A stretch of 37,175 nt of DNA. Origin: Deltaproteobacteria bacterium (GTDB lineage: Bacteria; Desulfobacterota; GWC2-55-46). The DNA lies in assembly GCA_016219115.1 (NCBI GenBank), contig JACRCH010000021.1:1-37175 (forward strand), read 5' to 3'. A program made the position numbers and the translations under genes. The notes below the pieces were generated by a model. That model made no database searches and had not been told where the DNA came from. It saw nothing but the letters and a program-made list of their open reading frames with translations. Position 1 is the stretch's first letter, and each line of letters begins with the position of its first letter. Positions 17,726 to 26,124 of the stretch are shown one piece after another.

Positions 17726-18220
17726 ATGAAGTTTACAGGTAATGTGTGGAAATACGGCGCTGACATAGACACCGACAGGATAATACCGGCAAGATATTTG
17801 AACACCTCCGACCCCCTGGAACTCGCCAAACACTGCATGGAGGACGAGGACCCTGCCTTCGCCTCCAGGGTCCAGCAGGGCGATATAATCGTGGCGGAGA
17901 AGAACTTCGGGTGCGGGTCCTCAAGGGAACACGCCCCGATAGCGATAAAGGCGGCCGGGATCTCGTGCGTAATAGCCAGGAGTTTTGCCAGGATATTCTA
18001 CAGGAACTCCTTCAACATGGGTTTGCCGATACTGGAATCCGACGAAGCCGTGGACACGGCCTCGCGCGGAGACGTGCTTGAAGTCGATATGGACAGCGGC
18101 AAGATACACAATGTAACCAAGGGGCTCCGTTTCAAGGCCCGTCCTGTGCCGCCGTTCATGCAGGAACTCATCAAGGCAGGAGGTCTGATGGAGTCGATCA
18201 GGAAAAGGGGGGGGATATGA
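17726..18220 (+). CDS. leuD: 3-isopropylmalate dehydratase small subunit
   Basis: LeuD is the swivelling small subunit that pairs with LeuC. The 164 residues match the archaeal/clostridial-size LeuD, in keeping with the LeuC type here. Motifs are [39 protein letters not shown] and [21 protein letters not shown], then the C-terminal [21 protein letters not shown] 17726 has GAGGTGG ending 4 nt upstream; the ORF track uses TTG 17723, one codon earlier. Its stop overlaps the next start in ATGA. Confidence 0.95.
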   Translation: MKFTGNVWKYGADIDTDRIIPARYLNTSDPLELAKHCMEDEDPAFASRVQQGDIIVAEKNFGCGSSREHAPIAIKAAGISCVIARSFARIFYRNSFNMGLPILESDEAVDTASRGDVLEVDMDSGKIHNVTKGLRFKARPVPPFMQELIKAGGLMESIRKRGGI

Positions 18221-18432
18221 GGAAAGAAGGTGCAAAGAGCAGGGTCCTGGCCAGCGACAAGCTGCATATAGAGAACAAGACCCTGTTTGTTGACCTGAAG
18301 GAGAACGAGGGGGGAAGGTTCCTGCAGATAGCCGAGCTATCGAACGACAGGAGATCGACCGTGGTGATACCCATAAGCGGGCTGGAAGTCTTCCTTGAGG
18401 CCCTCCAGAAGATTGCGGGGGGCGTCTTTTGA
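18217..18432 (+). CDS. Single PUR-repeat nucleic-acid-binding protein
   Basis: This 71-residue protein is coupled to leuD by a 4-nt ATGA overlap, with an AAAAGGGGGGG ribosome site. The sequence [21 protein letters not shown] then RFLQIAEL, ending [20 protein letters not shown], fits one PUR-alpha repeat: four beta strands then a helix. The family hallmarks fyfDvKEN-rG-Fl-I-E are visible. Known bacterial PUR proteins (for example Borrelia BpuR) bind single-stranded DNA and RNA. One repeat implies a homodimer. Function here is unknown; the context suggests a post-transcriptional or DNA-binding role in or near the leucine operon, which is inference. Confidence 0.8.
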   Translation: MRKEGAKSRVLASDKLHIENKTLFVDLKENEGGRFLQIAELSNDRRSTVVIPISGLEVFLEALQKIAGGVF

Positions 18433-18501
18433 GCGCTGTAAAACACAATTGTCCTACGAGGCTTTTAAAATGATAAAGATATAGACTTCCCGCCGGCCAG
18501 A

Positions 18502-18530
18502 CTGCGGGGAGAGCGCATGCGCAGCGTTTT
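18502..18530 (+). terminator. Possible weak terminator/attenuator before leuB
   Basis: CTGCG (18502-18506) pairs with CGCAG (18520-18524) around an inner GCGCATGCGC palindrome, followed by CGTTTTT. The stem is short, so this could be a weak terminator or pause site in the 128-nt gap between the PUR gene and leuB. Confidence 0.35.
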
Positions 18531-18560
18531 TAAAATTTCAGATAACGGGAGAAGTTCAAA

Positions 18561-19643
18561 GTGAAGCATTATAATGTCGCTGTTCTGCCGGGTGACGGCA
18601 TCGGCCTCGAGATAATGGGAGAAGCGGTAAAGGTATTAAAGGCCGTAGGCAGGAAGTTCAAGGCGGAGTTCGCACTGACAGAGGCGCTTGTCGGAGGCGC
18701 TTCGATAGACGCAAACGGCGTGCCGCTGACGGATGCGGTGCTTAAGCTCGCTTTAAAGAGCGACGCCGTGCTCCTTGGCGCCGTCGGCGGGACCAGGTGG
18801 GAAGGGCTCGATTATTCGATAAGGCCCGAGAGGGCGCTTCTGGCCTTGAGGAAAGAACTCGGGCTTTTCGCCAACCTCCGTCCGGCCAAAATATATAAAG
18901 ACCTCATCGCCGCCTCGACCTTGAAACCCGAGGTCATCGACGGGGTCGATCTTTTGGTAGTACGGGAGCTTACCGGAGGGCTCTATTTCGGCACGCCCAA
19001 GGGGGTAGAGGTGCTCCCGGACGGCACCGAGCGCGGGGTGAATACCATGGTTTACACGACCCCTGAGATAGAAAGGATCGCCAGGGTAGGCTTCGAGGTC
19101 GCCCGCAAGAGGAGAAAGAAGCTCTGCAGCGTCGATAAGGCCAATGTCCTTGAGACGACCGAGCTCTGGAGGAAGGTCGTAATAAAGGTCGGCAAAGACT
19201 ACCCGGACGTGGAACTGAGCCACATGTACGTGGACAACTGCGCCATGCAGCTTATTAGAAACCCCAAACAGTTCGACGTCATTGTGACCGAGAACACCTT
19301 CGGGGACATCCTCTCGGATGAGGCGTCCATGCTCACGGGCTCCATCGGGATGCTGCCGTCGGCAAGCCTCGGCGCGACGAAGAACAGGGCCATGTACGAG
19401 CCTATTCACGGGAGCGCCCCGGATATCGCGGGCAAAGGCATTGCCAACCCGATAGCCACGATCCTCTCCGTAGCCATGATGCTCAAGTACTCCTTCGAGA
19501 TGGAGGAGGCTTCAAACCTCATCGAGGACGCCGTGGAGAAGGTCCTTAACAGGGGATACCGCACCGCCGATATCGCGCTTCCCGGTGAAAAGAAGACGAC
19601 ATGCACGGAGATGGGCGAAGCGGTACTTAAAGAACTAGCGTAA
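18561..19643 (+). CDS. leuB: 3-isopropylmalate dehydrogenase
   Basis: LeuB is the NAD-dependent oxidative decarboxylation of 3-isopropylmalate, the last step before transamination to leucine. The 360 residues match family length. Motifs are [20 protein letters not shown], the substrate-binding arginines in [32 protein letters not shown], the catalytic Lys in SVDKANVLE, the metal aspartates in [18 protein letters not shown], and [16 protein letters not shown]. The start is GTG 18561 with GGGAGAAG upstream. It ends the leucine block and is followed at once by a T-run and repeat A4. Confidence 0.96.
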   Translation: MKHYNVAVLPGDGIGLEIMGEAVKVLKAVGRKFKAEFALTEALVGGASIDANGVPLTDAVLKLALKSDAVLLGAVGGTRWEGLDYSIRPERALLALRKELGLFANLRPAKIYKDLIAASTLKPEVIDGVDLLVVRELTGGLYFGTPKGVEVLPDGTERGVNTMVYTTPEIERIARVGFEVARKRRKKLCSVDKANVLETTELWRKVVIKVGKDYPDVELSHMYVDNCAMQLIRNPKQFDVIVTENTFGDILSDEASMLTGSIGMLPSASLGATKNRAMYEPIHGSAPDIAGKGIANPIATILSVAMMLKYSFEMEEASNLIEDAVEKVLNRGYRTADIALPGEKKTTCTEMGEAVLKELA

Positions 19644-19655
19644 TTTTTTTTCAAA

Positions 19656-19899
19656 AATGAACCACCCCGCGGCAAGCTCCGGGGTATCAAACGAACAAAA
19701 AGAGGTTGTTCTCGATCCGCCGTACGCCAGTACCCCCTCCCTTGACGGGAGGGCTGGGCTCCCGTTGCGCTCTTCCGATGCAACGGGAAGCGGGGAGGGT
19801 GAAAACCTGTTTTCACCCCCACCCTATCCTCCCCCATCGAGGGGGAGGGTTTTACAAGAAAACCCTGTAGCTCGCTACAGGGAATTTTGTGATTAAAAT
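19656..19899 (+). repeat. Family A palindromic repeat, long form (A4)
   Basis: This is a full-length copy. It has the left hairpin AATGAACCACCCCG, then a middle with AACAAAAAGAGGTTGTT, GTACGCCAGTAC, CCCTCCC/GGGAGGG and CCCGTTGC/GCAACGGG palindromes, a CCTCCCCC/GGGGGAGG palindrome, and the right end CTACAGGGAATTTTGTGATTAAAA. It is nearly identical to inverted copy A5 at 23517-23743. A 79-residue ORF runs through it, but it has no ribosome site and the frame is broken in A6. Confidence 0.85.
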
Positions 19900-19901
19900 C
19901 G

Positions 19902-19936
19902 AAAAGGCCCCGTAGTGAAAATTGCGGGGCCTTTTT
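19902..19936 (+). terminator. Intrinsic terminator after the leu block
   Basis: AAAAGGCCCCG and CGGGGCCTTTTT form an 11-bp stem with a 12-nt loop and a T-run. The A-run on the other side makes it usable in both directions. It separates leuB/A4 from the helicase gene. Confidence 0.8.
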
Positions 19937-19990
19937 ATCTTCCGGCTTTGCCGGGGTTAAGTACATTCTTCGGGATAAGGTGAGCGTGAG

Positions 19991-21970
19991 ATGCCATTTT
20001 TAAGATCATTGAACCCCCTGCAACTTAAGGCGGCCACCCACGGTGACGGGCCGCTATTGGTGCTGGCAGGGGCAGGGAGCGGAAAGACCAAGGTCCTGAC
20101 CTCGAGGATAGCGCACCTCGTGATAAATAAAAAGGTCCAGCCCGGGGGAATTCTCGCCGTCACCTTCACGAACAAGGCGGCAGCCGAGATAAAAGAGAGG
20201 CTTCAAGCCCTTATAGGGAAGAGTACCGGGGAGATGTGCCTCGGGACTTTCCATACCGCCGGCTTGAGGATATTGCAGGAAGAGGCGAAACAGGCCGTAA
20301 AAAAGGGGAAGCTGACAATCTTTGACGACGAGGAGCAGCTCCTGCTGGTCAGGCTCATCATGTCGGAGCTCTCACTGGACGAAAAGGACGTCCCCTCGAA
20401 GATGATACTCTATGAGATAAACCTCGCCAAGAACAACAACACGGGTGTCGAGGAGTACAGGGCCGCCTCCGATGATTCGCTCTCCAGGACTACTGCCGCC
20501 GTCTATTCGGTCTACCAGAAGAAACTCAAGTCGATGAACGCGGTGGACTTTGGAGACCTCATCTCGGAGCCTATCAGGCTCTTACAGTCGAACCCGGCGA
20601 TACTGGACAAGTACGGCTCGCGCTACAGATACATCCTGGTGGACGAGTACCAGGACACCAATATCTCCCAGTACACGCTCACGAGGCTCCTGGCGTCAAG
20701 GCACGGGAACCTTTGCGTCGTCGGAGACCCTGACCAGTCGATATACGGCTGGCGCGGGGCCAGCCTTAAAAACATACTTAACTTCAGGGAGGACTACCCC
20801 GGGGCGGTCGTGATAAAGCTCGAGCAGAATTACCGCTCGACGAAAAACATCCTCTCCGCGGCCAATTCCGTCATCAGGAACAACTCCGAGCGTCTGGACA
20901 AGACGCTGTGGACGGGCAACCACCACGGGGAGGCCGTACATTACGAGGAGTGTCTGAACGAGTATCAGGAGGCCCGTTTCGTCGTGAACAGGACGAGAAA
21001 ACTCATGAGCGAGGACGCTTCGATAAAGTACAGGGACTTTGTCGTTCTCTACAGGACGAACACGCAGTCGAGGACCTTCGAGGAGCTGTTTTTCGAGGAG
21101 GGGATCCCTTACAACATCATCGGGGGATTTAAATTCTTCGACAGGCGTGAGATAAAGGACACTCTCTCGTACCTCAAGGCGATAGTGAACCCGGACGACT
21201 CGCTCAATTTTTTGAGGATCATAAACGTCCCCCCCAGAGGCATCGGCAAGGCAGCGATAGAAAAGGTCCACTCGATAAGCCGTGACTTCGACCTCTCACT
21301 CTACGAGTCTTTCAGGAAGGCCGTAAACGACAGGGCATTCTCACGGGGCGGAGGTGTGGCTGATTTCATGGAGACCTTCGAGGCGATGCGTAGCGAATCT
21401 TCCGAGATGCCCATCCATGAGTTCACCTCGCGACTGCTTATCAGGACCGGGTACCTGGCCTTTTGGGACGCCAAGAAGACCGAGGACGTAGACGAGAGGC
21501 TTAAGAACCTCGACGGCCTCGTGGCATCGATAAAGAATTACGAAGTCAACCACCCCCGATCCACGATCGCCGATTACCTCAACCTTGTGGCCCTAATGAG
21601 CGACGCCGACGGTTTTAACGAGAAGCACAACAAGGTGACCCTCATGACGATACACTCGGCCAAGGGGCTTGAGTTCCCTTACGTATTCCTCACGGGTCTC
21701 GAAGAGGGGCTCTTCCCGCACAAGAGAAGCATTGAGGAGGAGACCGTCGAGGAGGAGAGAAGGCTCTGCTATGTCGGGATGACACGGGCCGGAAGGCAGC
21801 TCTTTTTACTGTCAGCCAAGAACAGGAGCTCAGGCAAGGAGACCAACCTCCAGGTCCGCTCCAGGTTCATCGAGGAGATAGACGCTGAGTACCTCAAGAA
21901 AAACGAGCTTGAACCCAAGGGAACGGCCGAGGAGCACATGGAGAAGATACGGAGGCTTTTGAATTCTTAA
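19991..21970 (+). CDS. UvrD/Rep-family ATP-dependent 3'-5' DNA helicase
   Basis: This is an SF1A helicase for DNA repair or replication-fork restart. It has 659 residues, close to Rep and shorter than typical UvrD or PcrA. Motifs in order are Q motif LNPLQLKAA, Walker A LAGAGSGKTKVLTSRI (about 25-40), Ia VTFTNKAAAEIKERL, Ib GTFHT, Walker B ILVDEYQDTN, III VVGDPDQSIYGWRGA, IV LEQNYRST, V LMTIHSAKGLEFPYVFLTGLEEGLFPH and VI EERRLCYVGMTRA. The C-terminal tail is short and lacks an obvious PcrA-type Tudor extension. UvrD, PcrA and Rep cannot be told apart safely here, so no symbol is given. ATG 19991 follows AAGGTGAG. Confidence 0.94.
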   Translation: MPFLRSLNPLQLKAATHGDGPLLVLAGAGSGKTKVLTSRIAHLVINKKVQPGGILAVTFTNKAAAEIKERLQALIGKSTGEMCLGTFHTAGLRILQEEAKQAVKKGKLTIFDDEEQLLLVRLIMSELSLDEKDVPSKMILYEINLAKNNNTGVEEYRAASDDSLSRTTAAVYSVYQKKLKSMNAVDFGDLISEPIRLLQSNPAILDKYGSRYRYILVDEYQDTNISQYTLTRLLASRHGNLCVVGDPDQSIYGWRGASLKNILNFREDYPGAVVIKLEQNYRSTKNILSAANSVIRNNSERLDKTLWTGNHHGEAVHYEECLNEYQEARFVVNRTRKLMSEDASIKYRDFVVLYRTNTQSRTFEELFFEEGIPYNIIGGFKFFDRREIKDTLSYLKAIVNPDDSLNFLRIINVPPRGIGKAAIEKVHSISRDFDLSLYESFRKAVNDRAFSRGGGVADFMETFEAMRSESSEMPIHEFTSRLLIRTGYLAFWDAKKTEDVDERLKNLDGLVASIKNYEVNHPRSTIADYLNLVALMSDADGFNEKHNKVTLMTIHSAKGLEFPYVFLTGLEEGLFPHKRSIEEETVEEERRLCYVGMTRAGRQLFLLSAKNRSSGKETNLQVRSRFIEEIDAEYLKKNELEPKGTAEEHMEKIRRLLNS

Positions 21971-22092
21971 ACGGCTTGAGAGGCCAGGAGTTGCCTTTTT
22001 ATCGAGACCCGCGGCTTATATACAGCCTGAACAAAAAATCCGGGGACAGTTGGTCTTTAAAACCGCCGATGGTTCATCATACCGTTGTCTAT

Positions 22093-22123
22093 CCATCGAT
22101 GGCGTCAGTAACTAATGTTACTG
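22093..22123 (+). other. Two small palindromes upstream of a secreted-protein gene
   Basis: In the 214-nt gap after the helicase gene lie a perfect 10-bp palindrome CCATCGATGG (22093-22102) and a hairpin CAGTAAC-TAAT-GTTACTG (22106-22123). Either could be a protein-binding site for the gene starting at 22185. No convincing promoter was found beside them. Confidence 0.35.
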
Positions 22124-22184
22124 TCAAACGGGGACTGTACTGATAATCTCTGTTTCAAGAAAGACGGAAAGGGGGTAGCCGCCT

Positions 22185-22802
22185 TTGAAAAAAATGATAT
22201 TTTTTCTCTTTTTTCTCGGCGCCCTGACTTTTACGGCGCTGCCGCCCGGAGACTCGGACGCCTCTGGCAGCGGGACTTTGCCGACCGTTATCATAACAAG
22301 ACCGCCTGCCGCGGTCGTTATACCGGAGACGCGCTACGTATACTTTCTTCCGGACTTCGAGGAGAATATCTTTTTTTACCATGGCTCCTGGTACCGCGTC
22401 TATCTGGACGAGTGGTACAAGTCGAAGGGATACAACGGCCCATGGGCGCGCGTTCAGAAGGTCCCCGAGGCCGTCATGAAACTTCCGGCTGACTTCAGAA
22501 CGGTCCCTCCGGTACAGGAGAGGATATCGTACAGAGCCCTTAAGAAAAACTGGAGAGTCTGGGAAGAGAATAAGTACTGGGACAAAAAATCTCAAAAGGC
22601 CAGGAATAAAGAGCGGGAGAAGGCCCGCGGAAAGACCGGGGAAGAAACCAAAGAGCCGCCTGAAGCCGTTTTAAAAGAGAGACCGAAAGAAACACCTCCG
22701 CAGGGTGTTATAATGGAGACTCCGATGCACCCCGTTGAGGATGGCGCTCCGGAAGTAAAGAGCGCCGCACCGGATCTTTCTCAAGAGGCTCCGAAGCAGT
22801 AA
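22185..22802 (+). CDS. Secreted protein of unknown family, paralogue 1
   Basis: This 205-residue protein has a signal peptide (KKMIFFLFFLGALTFTALPPG). Its exported domain, about residues 45-135, has an aromatic-rich pattern: YVYFLPDFEENIFFYHGSWY, then YNGPWARV, VPEAVMKLPADFR and YRALKKNWRVWEENKYWD. The tail (about 140-205) is low-complexity, rich in Lys, Glu and Pro. The domain is clearly homologous to the next gene, so these are tandem duplicates. The start is TTG 22185 or ATG 22194; GGGGG lies upstream. I do not recognise the family. Its many Trp, Tyr and charged residues suggest a periplasmic or surface protein. Confidence 0.75.
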   Translation: MKKMIFFLFFLGALTFTALPPGDSDASGSGTLPTVIITRPPAAVVIPETRYVYFLPDFEENIFFYHGSWYRVYLDEWYKSKGYNGPWARVQKVPEAVMKLPADFRTVPPVQERISYRALKKNWRVWEENKYWDKKSQKARNKEREKARGKTGEETKEPPEAVLKERPKETPPQGVIMETPMHPVEDGAPEVKSAAPDLSQEAPKQ

Positions 22803-22860
22803 GCGCCTTGACTCGAAAAAAAACTTTATTGCTGTCAACTTGTTGTTTTTAAAGGCTTTT

Positions 22861-22870
22861 CACTTAAGTG
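22861..22870. other. Perfect 10-bp palindrome CACTTAAGTG
   Basis: This symmetric site lies in the 157-nt gap before the second secreted-protein gene. The same gap has GTTGTTTTTAAA twice, about 80 nt apart. It is a candidate operator only. Confidence 0.25.
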
Positions 22871-22959
22871 CCATTTGCTACATACAAATAAATTCAAGTC
22901 TGGTATTCTGGCAGCCGATATGAGGCAGTCGTTGTTTTTAAAAGAAGGAGGCCGGAGTT

Positions 22960-23454
22960 ATGAAAAGAAAGTTTTTAGCGTTACTCATCGGTGCTTTCGC
23001 TGCCTCAATCGGGTATCCCGGAGCCGTCCATGCGTGGGTCGACTTCAACGGAATGAACCCCCATGTTTCCGACGGCGTTTACACGGTTCAGCCCGACGCT
23101 GTACCTGTGCCCGGCACCAATGTGTACATAGCCCCTGATTATGACGACGATATAATATTCTACCACGACTACTGGTACAGGGTGAACGAAGGCAGCTGGG
23201 ATGTGGCCAGGGATTACAACGGCCCCTGGGCTTATGCCCCTGTCGAGAGGGTCCCGGTGGAGCTTTTGAAGCTCCCGGCGGATTACCGGCGTATCGCGTC
23301 CTCACACGTAAGGATCCCGTACTCCCAGCTTAAAAGCAATTGGAAGGCGTGGGAAGAGGAGAAGCGCTGGGATAGGCATGCCGTAACAGAGATGCACAGG
23401 TACTACAGGGACTCCGCTTACGGCGTCGGCACTGAAGTCCGTAACGGGCATTAG
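22960..23454 (+). CDS. Secreted protein of unknown family, paralogue 2
   Basis: This 164-residue protein has a clear signal peptide (MKRKFLALLIGAFAASIGYP) with a likely cut after AVHA. The exported part repeats the pattern of the preceding gene: VYIAPDYDDDIIFYHDYWYR, then YNGPWAY, ERVPVELLKLPADYR, IPYSQLKSNWKAWEEEKRWD. It lacks the long charged tail of paralogue 1. A strong ribosome site AAGGAGG lies about 9 nt before the ATG. Function and family are unknown to me. The conserved FYH--WYR, YNGPW, VP--LLKLPADYR and K-NW--WE--K-WD blocks define a searchable domain of roughly 90 residues. Confidence 0.8.
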   Translation: MKRKFLALLIGAFAASIGYPGAVHAWVDFNGMNPHVSDGVYTVQPDAVPVPGTNVYIAPDYDDDIIFYHDYWYRVNEGSWDVARDYNGPWAYAPVERVPVELLKLPADYRRIASSHVRIPYSQLKSNWKAWEEEKRWDRHAVTEMHRYYRDSAYGVGTEVRNGH

Positions 23455-23516
23455 GATGTCTCCCGCGTTAGCGCGGGTCCGAGGTGAGGCATGAAGGATA
23501 TTCCGGGTCTTGTTTT

Positions 23517-23743
23517 TTTAATCACAAAATTCCCTGTAGCTTGCCCTTGTAAAACCCTCCCCCTCGATGGGGGAGGGTAGGGGTGAAAAAAATGTTTACA
23601 CCCTCCCCGCTTCCCGTTGCATCGGAAGAGCGCAACTGGAGCCCAGCCCTCCCGTCAAGGGAGGGGGTACTGGCGTACGGCGGATCGAGAACAACCTCTT
23701 TTTGTTCGTTTGATACCCCGGAGCTTGCCGCGGGGTGGTTCAT
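23517..23743 (-). repeat. Family A palindromic repeat, long form, inverted (A5)
   Basis: This is the reverse complement of A4 with very few changes; the first ~150 bases of the unit show about one substitution by eye. It lies between the convergent secreted-protein gene and the DUF1998 helicase gene. Its several hairpins may also act as a two-way terminator. A small CCCGCG-TTAG-CGCGGG hairpin precedes it near 23463. Confidence 0.85.
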
Positions 23744-23765
23744 CAGTCTGAAAAACTTCGGGGCT

Positions 23766-26069
23766 TCAGACCTTGCCGGGTTCTTTAAGCCATTCGTCGA
23801 GAATCATTACCGCTCCCCGTTTATCGAGGGGTTCGTTATTATTGCCACATTTGGGGTCCTGTGTGCAAGATGGGCATGCGACTTCGCACGCGCACTCCTT
23901 CATAAGCCTTGCGGTGTCGCCGAACCAGTCGGCGACGCACTCGAAACCCCTCCGCGTTAAACCAACCCCCCCTTCGTGGCCGTCGTAGATGAAGATGGCC
24001 GCGCTCTGCATCTGCGGGTTGTACTCGTAGCTCACCCCTCCGAGGTCCATCCTGTCGCACAGGGCGAAGAGCGGCAGAGCCGCTATCGCGGCGTGTTCCA
24101 CCGCGTGCAGCGACCCGCCGACGCTGTAGCCCTTTTTCTTTATCGTTCCCAGTATCCCCGGATCGACCTTCATCCATATCCCGACCGTGGTAAAGACCGA
24201 GGGCGGAAGTTCCAGCGGGAACTCTCCGAGGGTGCGGTCGTTGTGGATCTGCTTTTTCCTGTAGCCTGTCACCCGCTCCGTTATCCTCAGAGTCCCGAGG
24301 TTCACCGTAGTCCCGTTCAGACCCGTCGAGCCGGCTACCGTCATTATCTCGGACTCCTCGTTTGAGATGGGTCTGGTGTAGTAGTAGACGTCGTTTGCCC
24401 CCCTGCACCAGACCTTCCTTTCGGCCATGTCGAGCTTTACGACCCTGTACTGCACCCCCTTATGAAGATATATGGCGCCGGGGTGTAGGTCGAAGAGCAC
24501 CCGGGCGGAGCTGGATTCCCCGAGAGGTTTCCCGTCCTCTTTTACTATCGCGTAGGTCTCTCCGGCCTCCCGTATCGAGACCTCCATCTGCGGCAGTCTC
24601 TTTCTCGGATACCAGATGTCGCCCTTGAGCCAGTGCCTGACCTTGCCTTCCCGTTCAAGCTCTTCGAGTATCGGGGTGAACCTGGGTATGTCGTAGACGG
24701 CGTCGTCATGCCTCAAGTTGGCCTCCGACGCCGCGCAGAGAAGATGCGACTTCAATATGGAGCGGTTCTCGCTGTCCAGGACCGCCGCCTCGGCGTTACG
24801 CCTGAAAAAATCGGAGGGGTGGCGCATGAAGTACTGGTCCAGGGCGTCGGTCATCGCCACCATGACGATGAGGGAGTCGCGCCCGCTCCTGCCGACCCTG
24901 CCGCTTCTCTGCCAGGTGGAGCTTATGGTGCCGGGGTATCCGACGAGTATGCAGACATCGAGGCCGCCGATATCGACCCCGAGCTCCAGCGCGCTTGTCG
25001 AGATGACGCCCGAGAGCTCTCCGCTGAAGAGCTTGCTTTCTATCTCGCGCCTCTCCTCCGGCAGAAACCCGGCCCTGTAGGAGCTGATGCTGGAGCCTAT
25101 GTCAGGGGCGCCGTCCTTTACCCAGGAGTGCATGAGCTCGGTGATCTTTCTTGCCTTGGTGAAGGCTATGGTCTTCAAGCCCGCCCTGACCGAAGAGACG
25201 AAGAGTTTTGTGGCGATAGTATAAGGGCTTACCTCGGGCATAGGGTTGATGAAGAGGAAGTTTCTTTTGCCCTGCGGGGCAAAGCTTTTTTCGATGACCT
25301 CGAACCTGAGCCCCGTAAGCATCCGAGTCAATTCAGCCGGGTTGGCGATGGTGGCGGAGCAGGCGATAAAGACCGGGTCGCTGCCGTAGAGGTTGGCGAT
25401 CCTGCGGAGCCTCCTTAAGACATGGGCCACATGAGAGCCGAAGACGCCCCTGTAGGTGTGGACCTCGTCTACTATCACGTATTTGAGGTTCCCAAGAAAC
25501 CTCTCCCACTTCTGGTGGAAGGGGTTTATCGCCAGATGGAGCATGTCCGGGTTGGTCATCACGACAGCCGGAGGGGTCTCCCTGATCTTTTTTCTCCTGT
25601 AGGCCGTCGTGTCGCCGTCGTATATCTCGCAGAGCGACGGGACGAAGGACTTTCTGCCCTTTGTTTTGACCGAGGCGCCCCTCTCCAACGGCAGCCCCGC
25701 GGTCAGTTCCCTGAAGGCCTTGAGCTGGTCCTGCTCAAGGCCTTTCAGGGGGAAGAGGTAAAGGGCGTGAGTATCGGGGTCCTTCATGAGCGACTCCACC
25801 ACGGGGATATTGTATATGAGGCTTTTGCCGCTCGCCGTGGGGGTCATTATGACGGTATTGCGGCCTTCCCGTATCAGGTCTATTGCTCCGGCCTGATGCT
25901 CGTAGAGGGTCTTTATGCCGAGAGAGCCAAGTCCGTCCCTGACCTCTTTTGAGAGGGGTATTCGGGGCTCAGAGCAGATAGCTTGCTTCGGCGGGATCTC
26001 CTCGTGGTGAACGACTTCCCGAAGGTCTTTACGGTCCTTGATATCCGCTATGAGGTCGTCTATCAGCAT
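23766..26069 (-). CDS. MrfA/Hrq1-like DEAD-box helicase with DUF1998 domain
   Basis: This SF2 DNA helicase has 767 residues. The RecA-like core has the Q region YEHQAGAIDLIREGRN, Walker A TPTASGKSLIYNIP, VMTNPDMLH, Walker B IVDEVHTYRG, SAT (ACSATIANP), STSALELGVDIGGLD and QRSGRVGRSGRDS. After a winged-helix-like region, the C-terminal DUF1998 region has HEGGVGLTRRGFE and the four-Cys metal site CACEVACPSCTQDPKCGNNN. This layout is that of B. subtilis MrfA (YprA) and yeast Hrq1, which act in repair of mitomycin-type damage. The nuclease partner MrfB is not adjacent. It is last in a minus-strand operon behind resC-resB. Confidence 0.9.
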   Translation of the reverse strand: MLIDDLIADIKDRKDLREVVHHEEIPPKQAICSEPRIPLSKEVRDGLGSLGIKTLYEHQAGAIDLIREGRNTVIMTPTASGKSLIYNIPVVESLMKDPDTHALYLFPLKGLEQDQLKAFRELTAGLPLERGASVKTKGRKSFVPSLCEIYDGDTTAYRRKKIRETPPAVVMTNPDMLHLAINPFHQKWERFLGNLKYVIVDEVHTYRGVFGSHVAHVLRRLRRIANLYGSDPVFIACSATIANPAELTRMLTGLRFEVIEKSFAPQGKRNFLFINPMPEVSPYTIATKLFVSSVRAGLKTIAFTKARKITELMHSWVKDGAPDIGSSISSYRAGFLPEERREIESKLFSGELSGVISTSALELGVDIGGLDVCILVGYPGTISSTWQRSGRVGRSGRDSLIVMVAMTDALDQYFMRHPSDFFRRNAEAAVLDSENRSILKSHLLCAASEANLRHDDAVYDIPRFTPILEELEREGKVRHWLKGDIWYPRKRLPQMEVSIREAGETYAIVKEDGKPLGESSSARVLFDLHPGAIYLHKGVQYRVVKLDMAERKVWCRGANDVYYYTRPISNEESEIMTVAGSTGLNGTTVNLGTLRITERVTGYRKKQIHNDRTLGEFPLELPPSVFTTVGIWMKVDPGILGTIKKKGYSVGGSLHAVEHAAIAALPLFALCDRMDLGGVSYEYNPQMQSAAIFIYDGHEGGVGLTRRGFECVADWFGDTARLMKECACEVACPSCTQDPKCGNNNEPLDKRGAVMILDEWLKEPGKV

Positions 26070-26124
26070 ATCAGAGATGATAACACCTTGGGCTTCGATT
26101 TTCCATGCGGCAGGAAGGGACGGG

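Noticed and set aside
18449-18476. Promoter TTGTCC-N16-TGATAA before leuB
   Set aside because: Both boxes are weak and the region is AT-rich; not better than chance.
19740-19800. CGCTCTTCCGAT in A4, A5 and A6 resembles the end of a common Illumina adapter
   Set aside because: The 12-base match lies inside a genomic hairpin (CCCGTTGC/GCAACGGG) present in three separate, diverged copies and in both orientations. An assembly artefact would not keep the flanking repeat structure.
24633-25418. 261-residue + strand ORF, and neighbours such as 26038-27093, inside the helicase and resB genes
   Set aside because: The minus-strand frames carry all conserved helicase and ResB motifs; the + frames are shadows.
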